The notes: generated by a model not told the origin, from the sequence alone. A stretch of DNA of 10,043 nucleotides from an uncultured Ilumatobacter sp. (GCA_937891565.1 CALAHA010000423.1:1-10043); one strand, 5' to 3'. Numbered from the stretch's first letter, positions 1 to 5,555 are shown. Made by a program: numbers and translations.

Positions 1-149
1 CGACTCCTCGTGCCTCGTCGACGGTCCCTCTTCGATCCCCGGCGCCACCCGCTCGCCTCTTCGCTCTGCCGGCCGCTGCTTTCAGATGCTCGTCAGATGA
101 CTCTCTCTGGCTAACGCGCGACTGCTTTTTGCGACGCGTCCGCTTGCAG

Positions 150-578
150 TTAGCGGTCGGCGAAGACGAACATCAGGTCGCAGCTGGTGGCTAATTCGCC
201 GTTGACGGTGACTTTGCCGGCGCCTTTGCCCGCTCGGGCCGACATGCGTCCGAGCTCCACCTCGATCAGCAACTCGTCGCCCGGCACGACCTGGCGGCGG
301 AAGCGGGCCTTGTCGAGACCGCCGAAGAGCGGCAGCTTGGTGGAGTAGTCGGGGTGTGCGAGGACGGCACACGCACCGACCTGTGCAATCGACTCACACA
401 TCATGACGCCGGGCAGAGTCGGCCGTCCAGGAAAGTGGCCGGGGAAGAAATATTCGTCGCCCGTCAGACGCCAGATGCCAGTGGCCGAGACCCCCGGGTA
501 GAGAGCGATCAACTCGTCGACCAACAGGAACGGTGGGCGGTGCGGCAGCAGGTCGATCGGACGGGGCAGGTCGCTCAT
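150..578 (-). CDS. fabZ: 3-hydroxyacyl-ACP dehydratase FabZ
   Basis: Cytoplasmic hot-dog-fold dehydratase of type II fatty-acid synthesis; the family dehydrates (3R)-3-hydroxyacyl-ACP to trans-2-enoyl-ACP. The 142-residue product is normal FabZ length. Visible family marks are LLPHRPPFLLVDE (residues 10-22), the catalytic-His segment FPGHFPGRPTLPGV (45-58, His48), the acidic active-site segment CESIAQVG (61-68, Glu62) and DKARFRRQVVPGD (89-101). I chose the ATG at 578 because MSDLPRPIDLLPHRPPFLL matches the usual FabZ N-terminus. The frame stays open to 716 but would then run through the hairpin at 685-714. No Shine-Dalgarno is visible; CAGAAT ends six bases before the ATG, so the mRNA may be leaderless. 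Stop is TAA. The nearest gene upstream on the same strand is the FAS1 lipoprotein, separated by a probable terminator, so fabZ probably has its own promoter. The family call is firm; FabZ versus a closely related hot-dog dehydratase is slightly less so. Confidence 0.93.
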   Translation of the reverse strand: MSDLPRPIDLLPHRPPFLLVDELIALYPGVSATGIWRLTGDEYFFPGHFPGRPTLPGVMMCESIAQVGACAVLAHPDYSTKLPLFGGLDKARFRRQVVPGDELLIEVELGRMSARAGKGAGKVTVNGELATSCDLMFVFADR

Positions 579-684
579 GAGGGCATTCTGCCCGTCCGTG
601 GCGTCTGCGTGATGGTTTTGGCTGGAATGGGCACCATTTTCATCACGCTGACGGTGCACATCCGCAACGCAGCCCGAACGCGAC

Positions 685-714
685 GATGCCCGGCTCGCAA
701 GCGAGCCGGGCATC
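685..714 (-). terminator. Perfect 14-bp hairpin, probable terminator of the FAS1 gene
   Basis: The arms GATGCCCGGCTCGC (685-698) and GCGAGCCGGGCATC (701-714) are exact reverse complements around a central AA. The hairpin starts 26 bases past the FAS1 stop codon and lies before fabZ on the same strand. No T-run follows on either strand, which resembles the tail-less terminators described in high-GC actinobacteria. An attenuation or mRNA-stability role is the alternative. Confidence 0.7.
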
Positions 715-739
715 AATCAGTACTTAGCTGTTCGGAGGA

Positions 740-1288
740 TCAGCCAAGAAGTGCGGCCGGGTCCACGTCCGGCGGGAGGAGAACGGCGTCGATGGCGTGG
801 ATGACGCCATTGCTTGCCGCAACGTCAGCAATGATCACGTTGGCGCCGTTGACGGTCACGCCATCAGCGGTCGACAGCGCGATGGTCTGACCTTCGACTG
901 TGCCGACGTCACCGTCGGTCACATCCGCTGCCATTACTTCGCCGGATACGACGTGGTAGGTGAGGATCTTGACAAGCGTGGCCTGGTTTTCAGGCAGCAG
1001 CAGCGCGTCGACAAGGCCAGCTGGCAATGCAGCGAACGCATCGTCAGTCGGAGCGAAGACTGTGAACGGGCCGGTGCTCGACAGGGTCTCAACCAGACCG
1101 GCAGCGGTCACCGCTGCAACAAGGGTGTCAAAGCTGCCATTGGCAACAGCGACGTCGACAATCGTGCCGGCTTCTGCGGCCATTTCGGCCTCGACTGGGG
1201 CTGCGTCATTTCCGTCGCTGCCACAGGCAGCGAAGGCCATCGCGCCAACGATCAGAGCGGCGGACAGCCGCTTGGGGGTGTGCTTCAT
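740..1288 (-). CDS. Secreted FAS1 (fasciclin) domain lipoprotein
   Basis: Predicted surface lipoprotein of 182 residues. The N-terminus has a basic start (KHTPKR), a hydrophobic core (residues 9-20) and a lipobox-like AFAAC with the lipidation cysteine at Cys22. An acidic, Ala-rich linker (23-40) follows. A single FAS1 domain covers about 42-175, shown by TVFAPTDDAFAALP (76-89, the H1 region), the central YHVVSG (111-116) and VIHAIDAVLLPP (162-173, the H2 region). FAS1 domains mediate adhesion or protein interaction, and this architecture resembles the mycobacterial MPT70/MPT83 type. The ligand cannot be inferred. The ATG start is well supported: AAGGAG lies seven bases upstream. The gene stands alone, 110 bases after the HAD-PlsC gene and before a strong hairpin, so it is probably monocistronic. 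The 5' region carries two short perfect palindromes. Confidence 0.93.
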   Translation of the reverse strand: MKHTPKRLSAALIVGAMAFAACGSDGNDAAPVEAEMAAEAGTIVDVAVANGSFDTLVAAVTAAGLVETLSSTGPFTVFAPTDDAFAALPAGLVDALLLPENQATLVKILTYHVVSGEVMAADVTDGDVGTVEGQTIALSTADGVTVNGANVIIADVAASNGVIHAIDAVLLPPDVDPAALLG

Positions 1289-1295
1289 GGGGGAT

Positions 1296-1301
1296 CTCCT
1301 T
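1296..1301 (-). promoter_or_regulatory. Ribosome binding site of the FAS1 lipoprotein
   Basis: The minus strand reads AAGGAG, then seven bases, then ATG at 1288. It is one of only two textbook Shine-Dalgarno sites in the window and fixes the start. Confidence 0.85.
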
Positions 1302-1324
1302 GTGAAGATGGAATGGGGGTTTGT

Positions 1325-1366
1325 TCACGCCGCGTGATGCGACATATTCCCTCTACGGAGCTCCGT
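1325..1366 (-). promoter_or_regulatory. Two short perfect palindromes upstream of the FAS1 gene
   Basis: TCACGC/GCGTGA form a perfect 6-bp dyad around one base (1325-1337), and ACGGAGCTCCGT (1355-1366) is a perfect 12-base palindrome. Both lie between the HAD-PlsC stop and the FAS1 ribosome site, where the FAS1 promoter and leader must be. They could be operators or small leader hairpins. No convincing -35/-10 pair was found, so the role is only inferred from position. Confidence 0.3.
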
Positions 1367-1398
1367 CCACAGGCGGATGAGATTGAGTGATAATTATT

Positions 1399-2844
1399 TC
1401 AGTCGACGCCTGGGCGCCGATCCGATTCGTCGGTCGGATCACTCGAGTAGCCAGGCGGGTACGTCAGCGCAAGCTCATCAGGGGTCGGCGATTTCGTCTC
1501 GCTGGCCTCGTCGGGAAGCTCGGCCATGATTGCTTTCATGATCCGCTTCGTGTCGGCCTCGACCGACTTGCCCTTCAAGTCGACCGGCTCACCCACCCGG
1601 ATCCGAACGGTCGGTGGATCGGTGAGATTGAGCACCTTCGGCATCCGGCTCGAGCGAGGCCAAACTTTTTCGGTACCCCATAGTCCAATCGGAATGACCG
1701 TGGCACCCGTGTCGTGTGCGAGCTGCGCTGCGCCCCAGCGACCCTTCAGCTGCGGTTCGAAGAATGCCGGACCACGCGGGATGGTCCCCTGAGGCATGAT
1801 CGACACCATCTCGCCGCCATTCAGAGCCTCGATTGCAGCCTTCATTGGTTCGTCAGAACCCGTGCCACGGTCAACCCGGATGCCACCCATCGCAGCGGCA
1901 ATCTGTCCGACGATCGGAGCGTCGAACACCTCCTTCTTGCCGAGGAAACGAGCAGTGCGTCCGCTCTTGCCGATCGCGATCGACATCGCTGAGACGTCGA
2001 AATAGCTGCGGTGGTTGGCGCAAAGAATGACGGGGCCCTCGGTCGGGATGTTCTCGATGCCTGAGATGTCGAAGCGAACGTAGGGGTACGCCGAGGGTCG
2101 CGCAAACTGCAGCGCCAGCCGCTGCACTTCCATGCCGACGACAGGAATTTTCACGACACCGGGCGACACGTCGAGATTGAGCGTCGGCCACCGGCGCGCT
2201 GCCGCCATGAACACCATTCGCGGGTCCGGGTTGACTACGGTCGGAAACCCAACGGCGTCGAGCATCGGCGTGTCATAGACACTGTCGGAGTATGCGTAGC
2301 TGTCTGCCAGGTCGATGCCGCGCTCGGCGGCCCATGCAGTGATCGCTTCCAGCTTGCCCGCCGACCAGACGAACGGACCAACGAGCGTGCCGTCGTAGTT
2401 GCCATTGGCGTCGACGCCGTATCGAGTAGCAACGACATCATCAAGGCCAAGCTTGTCGGCAAATGGCTTGACGAGGTCGTATGGGGTCGTCGTTGCCAGG
2501 ACGATCGGGCGACCGGCCTCGCGATGAACGGCAAACGACGAGTCGGCAAACGGCTGAACCATCGAAACGAGCCGGTCTGCCACTTGTTCGGCTGCACCGC
2601 TCACTGCCTGCTGGGATCGCCCCTTTGCCAGGGTGACCGCCTGCCGTGCAAGCGCCATCGACGGCAGCGTTTCACCGATCGCGTTGAACAGCCCGAACAG
2701 AAATTTTTCGCCGGGGAACGGTTTGGACGACAGACCTGCCATGCGCATTGCGTCCGAGAACACTTCGCCCGATGCGCCAGAAAGAAGCGTGCGGTCGAGG
2801 TCAAAGAAGGCGGCACCGGCGCCGTAGGTGCTACTGCTGGTCAC
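1399..2844 (-). CDS. HAD-IB phosphatase / PlsC 1-acylglycerol-3-phosphate acyltransferase fusion
   Basis: A 481-residue two-domain protein. The N-terminal HAD-IB phosphatase-like domain (about 10-215) has FFDLDRT (13-19, nucleophile Asp15), the ATTT segment (117-120), the SAGK lysine (Lys164) and YSDSVYDTPML (185-195, Asp187 and Asp191). The C-terminal PlsC domain (about 250-440) has the HX4D motif NHRSYFD (277-283), GGIRVDRG (320-327), PQGTIPRG (351-358) and VIPIGLWG (383-390). PlsC enzymes acylate lysophosphatidic acid to phosphatidic acid at the membrane; the substrate of the HAD half is unknown. The layout resembles mycobacterial HAD-PlsC proteins such as Rv2483c. Block III reads PQGT where the classic form is PEGT. 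The start is GTG at 2844, 12 codons before the HAD motif. No Shine-Dalgarno is present, and TAGAGT sits six bases upstream, suggesting a leaderless mRNA. The Pro/Glu/Asp-rich tail (442-481) lies outside both domains. Confidence 0.9.
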   Translation of the reverse strand: MTSSSTYGAGAAFFDLDRTLLSGASGEVFSDAMRMAGLSSKPFPGEKFLFGLFNAIGETLPSMALARQAVTLAKGRSQQAVSGAAEQVADRLVSMVQPFADSSFAVHREAGRPIVLATTTPYDLVKPFADKLGLDDVVATRYGVDANGNYDGTLVGPFVWSAGKLEAITAWAAERGIDLADSYAYSDSVYDTPMLDAVGFPTVVNPDPRMVFMAAARRWPTLNLDVSPGVVKIPVVGMEVQRLALQFARPSAYPYVRFDISGIENIPTEGPVILCANHRSYFDVSAMSIAIGKSGRTARFLGKKEVFDAPIVGQIAAAMGGIRVDRGTGSDEPMKAAIEALNGGEMVSIMPQGTIPRGPAFFEPQLKGRWGAAQLAHDTGATVIPIGLWGTEKVWPRSSRMPKVLNLTDPPTVRIRVGEPVDLKGKSVEADTKRIMKAIMAELPDEASETKSPTPDELALTYPPGYSSDPTDESDRRPGVD

Positions 2845-2850
2845 TTCAGC

Positions 2851-2856
2851 ACTCTA
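2851..2856 (-). promoter_or_regulatory. Candidate -10 box of the HAD-PlsC gene, leaderless spacing
   Basis: TAGAGT fits the actinobacterial TANNNT -10 consensus and ends six bases before the GTG at 2844, which would put the transcript start at or next to the start codon. No good -35 is seen. Because the hairpin at 2892-2915 should end transcription arriving from upstream, a promoter is needed here. Confidence 0.45.
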
Positions 2857-2880
2857 GGAGCCACTCGTCGTTAGAGCCAG

Positions 2881-2915
2881 AAAAACGGGAAAGACCCGGA
2901 TGGGGATCCGGGTCT
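2881..2915 (-). terminator. Intrinsic terminator of the candidate small RNA
   Basis: The arms AGACCCGGAT (2892-2901) and ATCCGGGTCT (2906-2915) pair perfectly over a four-base loop. On the minus strand the stem is followed by TTCCCGTTTTT. It ends about 36 bases before the HAD-PlsC start, so it terminates a short upstream transcript and does not serve that gene. Confidence 0.75.
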
Positions 2916-2995
2916 CTCAACCTGGGAATATCCGCTGATGGGGGATCAGCTTGTGGATTTCCCGACGAGTGGAACAATGGGGGGTGTTCGCACGT
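2881..2995 (-). ncRNA. Candidate 6C-type small RNA
   Basis: Read on the minus strand, three hairpins follow in order. Hairpin 1 is GAACA (2989-2985), loop CCCCCCAT, TGTTC (2976-2972), with exactly six consecutive C. Hairpin 2 is GCTGAT (2950-2945), loop CCCCC, ATCAGC (2939-2934). Hairpin 3 is a perfect 10-bp stem with loop CCCC (2915-2892), followed by TTCCCGTTTTT, so it looks like an intrinsic terminator. The T-run lies only on the minus-strand side, which sets the orientation. The Actinobacteria 6C RNA family is defined by two stem-loops with about six C in each loop, often followed by a Rho-independent terminator, and this locus fits except that loop 2 has five C. In mycobacteria I recall the C-rich loops pairing with G-rich mRNA sites. 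The 5' end near 2995 is estimated from a weak -10 (GATACA, 3007-3002). No covariance search was run. Confidence 0.6.
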
Positions 2996-3008
2996 CGACT
3001 TTGTATCA

Positions 3009-3033
3009 AGTTCGGAGTACTTGACTCCGAACT
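3009..3033. promoter_or_regulatory. Perfect 10-bp dyad over the likely small-RNA promoter
   Basis: AGTTCGGAGT (3009-3018) and ACTCCGAACT (3024-3033) are exact inverted repeats with a 5-base centre. On the minus strand the dyad occupies roughly -13 to -38 relative to the estimated small-RNA start, where a repressor or activator would act. On the plus strand it lies 90 bases before lysR and is followed by a moderately T-rich stretch, so a weak plus-strand hairpin is possible. The binding protein is unknown. Confidence 0.5.
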
Positions 3034-3072
3034 CCGCTTTCGATTTTCATTACCCTTAAATTATGCACCCCA

Positions 3073-3117
3073 TTGACCGATCTGACAAGTAGATATAAAC
3101 GATATCTGCTATCGTTT
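3073..3117 (+). promoter_or_regulatory. lysR promoter region with two overlapping dyads
   Basis: Two perfect dyads overlap. AGATAT (3091-3096) with ATATCT (3102-3107) and AAACGATA (3097-3104) with TATCGTTT (3110-3117) both have 5-base centres. A TTGACC (3073-3078) and TATAAA (3094-3099) pair is spaced 15 bases, slightly short. Alternatively TATCGT (3110-3115) lies eight bases before the ATG and would give a leaderless mRNA. LysR-type regulators commonly bind AT-rich interrupted dyads in their own promoter, so autoregulation is the simplest reading. That is inference. Confidence 0.5.
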
Positions 3118-3123
3118 TAAGAG

Positions 3124-4062
3124 ATGGATGTCCGGCAGTTGTCTACCCTCGTGGCGATCGCCGACCATGGTACGTTCTCTGCCGCAGCGAGATCGCTCTT
3201 CACCGTGCAATCCAACGTCTCCGCGCACATTAATCGCCTTGAGAAAGAACTAGGCGTCCTTCTGGTTGATCGCGCCCACGGCGGATTGACCGAGGAGGGC
3301 GCTCGTGTGGTCGAGCGGGCACGCCGCGTGTTGAACGAGATAGACGACATCGTTGCCGACATGGCCAGCCGCCACGAAGACGTCTCCGGGCAGACCCGGC
3401 TCGGCGTTATCGGCACCACGGCTCGCTGGCTGATACCCCAGATGCTCGGCCGCCTCGGCCAGGATCATCCCGGCGTCCGGGCCGTCATCCAAGAGGGCGC
3501 AACGTCAGCGCTCGTTCCGAACGTCTTGAGCGGCCAACTCAATGCCGCAATCGTGCATCTGCCGATCGACGATTCGGAACTCGTGATCGAGCCGCTCTTT
3601 GCCGAGGACCTGTTCCTCCTCGCAGACGAGAACCATCCACTCGCCAACCGCGACACGATTCCGCTGCGCGACCTCGACCAGGTCCCGCTCCTCCTCCCCC
3701 CGATGGGCTCAGCGCTGCGCAAGGTGCTCGAGCGCGCTGCGGCGAACGCCGATATCACGCTTCGGGCCCAAGCAGAGATCGATGGAGTTCGCCTGCTCGC
3801 CTCGCTGGCCTTCGACGGCTTCGGTGCAGCGATCGTTCCGGCAACCGCCGTACCCACGTGGCTCAAAGGATCGTTCGTCCGCATCTCGGTCCCAGAACTC
3901 CCTCGCCGTGTCGTGGCGTTCGTCCGGCGCCGCCGTCCGAGCCCGAGCGCTCCGACCACCGCCGCGCTCGAAATTCTTCGAGACTTGATCCAGCTCAACG
4001 GCCACAAGCAGCCGGGCGTCCACCCTGGGACCAGCGCGATCGCCCCTGCCCGAGGCGACTGA
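3124..4062 (+). CDS. LysR-family transcriptional regulator
   Basis: A 312-residue cytoplasmic DNA-binding regulator of typical LysR length. The N-terminal winged helix-turn-helix (about 1-60) has the family pattern: MDVRQLSTLVAIADHGTFSAAA, then VQSNVSAHINRLEKELG (28-44) and LTEEGARVVERAR (55-67). A linker helix (60-85) leads to the periplasmic-binding-like effector domain (about 91-290), with TRLGVIGTTARWLIPQML (91-108) and DGFGAAIVPATAV (231-243). The last 20 residues (GHKQPGVHPGTSAIAPARGD) are Pro/Ala-rich and probably disordered. The ATG gives the standard family N-terminus. No clear ribosome site is seen, only AAGAG touching the ATG. It is divergent from the small RNA and HAD-PlsC gene and lies 74 bases before the carboxyltransferase gene on the same strand, so either side could hold its targets. 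The effector cannot be told from sequence. Confidence 0.92.
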   Translation: MDVRQLSTLVAIADHGTFSAAARSLFTVQSNVSAHINRLEKELGVLLVDRAHGGLTEEGARVVERARRVLNEIDDIVADMASRHEDVSGQTRLGVIGTTARWLIPQMLGRLGQDHPGVRAVIQEGATSALVPNVLSGQLNAAIVHLPIDDSELVIEPLFAEDLFLLADENHPLANRDTIPLRDLDQVPLLLPPMGSALRKVLERAAANADITLRAQAEIDGVRLLASLAFDGFGAAIVPATAVPTWLKGSFVRISVPELPRRVVAFVRRRRPSPSAPTTAALEILRDLIQLNGHKQPGVHPGTSAIAPARGD

Positions 4063-4066
4063 CCAA

Positions 4067-4099
4067 CCGCCACATCACCGCCACATCACCGCCACAGGA
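4067..4099 (+). repeat. Three tandem 11-base direct repeats
   Basis: CCGCCACATCA occurs at 4067-4077 and 4078-4088, and a third copy at 4089-4099 ends in AGGA instead of ATCA. The array starts four bases after the lysR stop and ends 37 bases before the carboxyltransferase ATG. It could be a regulator site or simple slippage repeat. Confidence 0.75.
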
Positions 4100-4122
4100 C
4101 ACTCGTGGGGTCGATGGCCTTG

Positions 4123-4128
4123 TACTGT
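4123..4128 (+). promoter_or_regulatory. Candidate -10 box of the carboxyltransferase gene
   Basis: TACTGT fits TANNNT and ends eight bases before the ATG at 4137, a spacing expected for a leaderless or nearly leaderless start. No matching -35 and no Shine-Dalgarno are visible. Read-through from lysR is the alternative. Confidence 0.35.
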
Positions 4129-4136
4129 TCGAGCAG

Positions 4137-5555
4137 ATGACGACGGCGCCCTTGCAAAACGATCGATTCGGGACTGACCGATTCGCGGCATCACGTGACG
4201 TCGCCGGTCCAAGCGATCGCTTCGGTCTCGACCGACTGCGACCGTCGGCCGCTCATGCCGATGTACGCGAGTTCGGCGAACGTTCGGTCGTCTGGGTGGA
4301 GTTCGCCGACTCTACAGAACTGATCCGCCTCACGTCCGGGACGTCGTCGCTGCTCGAAAGGGCGATCGATACCGCGTGCGCTCAGCGCATGCCGCTGGTC
4401 ATGGTGATGACCTCGGCGGGCGCTGACATCGTCGAGGGCATTGCGGCGCTACACGGTTGGGGCCTCGTCGCTGCCGCTCTGACCCGATGCTCCGGTGTCG
4501 TCCCGACGGCGATCATCGTCGACGGGCCTGCCGTGTCGGGCCCGGCACTCTTGCTCGGTCTCGCCGACATCGCGGTCATGACGAGCGACAGCTACGCGTT
4601 TGTGCAGGGCCCAACGATGGTCGAACAGTTCACCGGCGTGGCGATCTCGACCGACGAACTTGGCGGCGCTGCCAACCATGCCCGATACACAGGCGTCCCG
4701 AGCGCAGTCGTCGCCGACCGTGCAGCCGCTATCGAGACGGTCGAAACAATCCTGTCCTACCTTCCCGGCCATGTCGACGAAGAGCCCCCGCGATGGCCGT
4801 GCCACGACCCGGCCGATCGGCTTTGCCCCGAAGCAGGCGCGGAGATTCCTGAGTCGTCCACCGGGAGCTATGACGTCCGCAAGGTCGCTGCAGCGATTGC
4901 CGACGAAGACTCCGTTTTTGAACTGCGTGACCGCTGGGCTGCAAATGTGGTCACTGCCTTCGCGACCATCGACGGTCGCCCGGTCGGCATCGTGGCCAAC
5001 CAGCCCATCTCGCTGGCCGGCACGCTCGACATCCCGGCCTCACAGAAGTCGGCTCGCTTCGTTTCGCTGTGCGACGCGTTCAACCTGCCGATCATCACCC
5101 TGGTCGACACACCCGGTTTCTACCCGGGCAAGGATCTTGAATGGCGCGGGATGATCCGTCACGGCGCACAACTCGTGTTCGCCTACGCCCAAGCAACGGT
5201 TCCCCGAATCTGCGTCATCTTGCGAAAGAGTTATGGCGGCGCATACATCGTCATGGATTCCAAGACGATGGGAAACGACCTTTGTCTTGCGTGGCCCTGG
5301 GCCGAGATTGCCGTCATGGGCGCTGGCCAGGCCGCAGCGATTCTTGCTCGCCGGTCGACGCCAGAAGAGAAAGCTGAGTTTGAGCGCGACTACGCCGAGC
5401 GGCTACTCAACCCGTACGTCGCTGCCGAGCGTGGGTTCATCGACGCCGTCATCGACCCAGCCGACACCCGCAGCGAGATCTCTGCGGCACTTTCGGTCCT
5501 TGAAGACAAGCGCGAAATGCTCATCGATCGCAAACACGGCAACTCGCCGCTCTAA
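4137..5555 (+). CDS. Acyl-CoA carboxylase, carboxyltransferase (beta) subunit
   Basis: Biotin-dependent carboxyltransferase of 472 residues. The family moves CO2 from carboxybiotin to acetyl-, propionyl- or longer acyl-CoA. The C-terminal crotonase-fold half (about 244-472) is strongly conserved: IDGRPVGIVANQP (278-290), DTPGFYPG (324-331), ATVPRICVILRKSYGGAY (353-370), LAWPWAEIAVMGAG (384-397), NPYVAAERGFIDAVI (425-439) and the family ending KHGNSPL. The N-terminal half (about 45-225) is recognisable (TDELGGAANHARYTGV, 172-187; LSYLP, 206-210) but divergent. It has SAGADIVEG (93-101) where paralogues have GAGARIQEG, and lacks the usual 'KLTARERI' N-terminal region of ~520-residue PccB/AccD5 proteins. 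An internal repeat (DRFGTDRF, 9-16; DRFGLDRL, 27-34) lies in the disordered-looking N-terminus. The ATG at 4137 is chosen; the open frame upstream overlaps lysR. No biotin carboxylase or biotin carrier gene is in the window. The acyl-CoA substrate is not predictable. Confidence 0.9.
   Translation: MTTAPLQNDRFGTDRFAASRDVAGPSDRFGLDRLRPSAAHADVREFGERSVVWVEFADSTELIRLTSGTSSLLERAIDTACAQRMPLVMVMTSAGADIVEGIAALHGWGLVAAALTRCSGVVPTAIIVDGPAVSGPALLLGLADIAVMTSDSYAFVQGPTMVEQFTGVAISTDELGGAANHARYTGVPSAVVADRAAAIETVETILSYLPGHVDEEPPRWPCHDPADRLCPEAGAEIPESSTGSYDVRKVAAAIADEDSVFELRDRWAANVVTAFATIDGRPVGIVANQPISLAGTLDIPASQKSARFVSLCDAFNLPIITLVDTPGFYPGKDLEWRGMIRHGAQLVFAYAQATVPRICVILRKSYGGAYIVMDSKTMGNDLCLAWPWAEIAVMGAGQAAAILARRSTPEEKAEFERDYAERLLNPYVAAERGFIDAVIDPADTRSEISAALSVLEDKREMLIDRKHGNSPL

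Noticed and set aside
1..48. Possible minus-strand gene start: GTG at 48 preceded by GAGG
   Set aside because: Only 16 codons are visible before the edge, none recognisable, so it cannot be supported as a gene.
110..154. GCTAAC/GTTAGC inverted repeat around the fabZ stop as a terminator
   Set aside because: Only six paired bases with a long unpaired interior; too weak to call.
579..716. N-terminal extension of FabZ
   Set aside because: The added residues are not FabZ-like and would be encoded by the 685-714 hairpin; the ATG at 578 gives the normal family N-terminus.
797..1390. Plus-strand open frame antisense to the FAS1 gene
   Set aside because: Composition is a shadow of the lipoprotein gene; no domain and no ribosome site.
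3009..3033. LexA (SOS) box
   Set aside because: The dyad contains GAAC and GTTC, but on the wrong sides and spacing for the actinobacterial GAAC-N4-GTTC box.
2748..3059. Plus-strand open frame across the HAD-PlsC start and the small-RNA region
   Set aside because: Low-complexity Arg/Gly-rich start inside another gene, no recognisable domain, and it crosses three hairpins.
4067..4099. CRISPR-like repeat
   Set aside because: Units are 11 bases and directly adjacent without spacers, and no cas gene is nearby.
3858..4136. 93-residue upstream extension of the carboxyltransferase
   Set aside because: It overlaps the well-supported LysR C-terminus in another frame and has no carboxyltransferase similarity.
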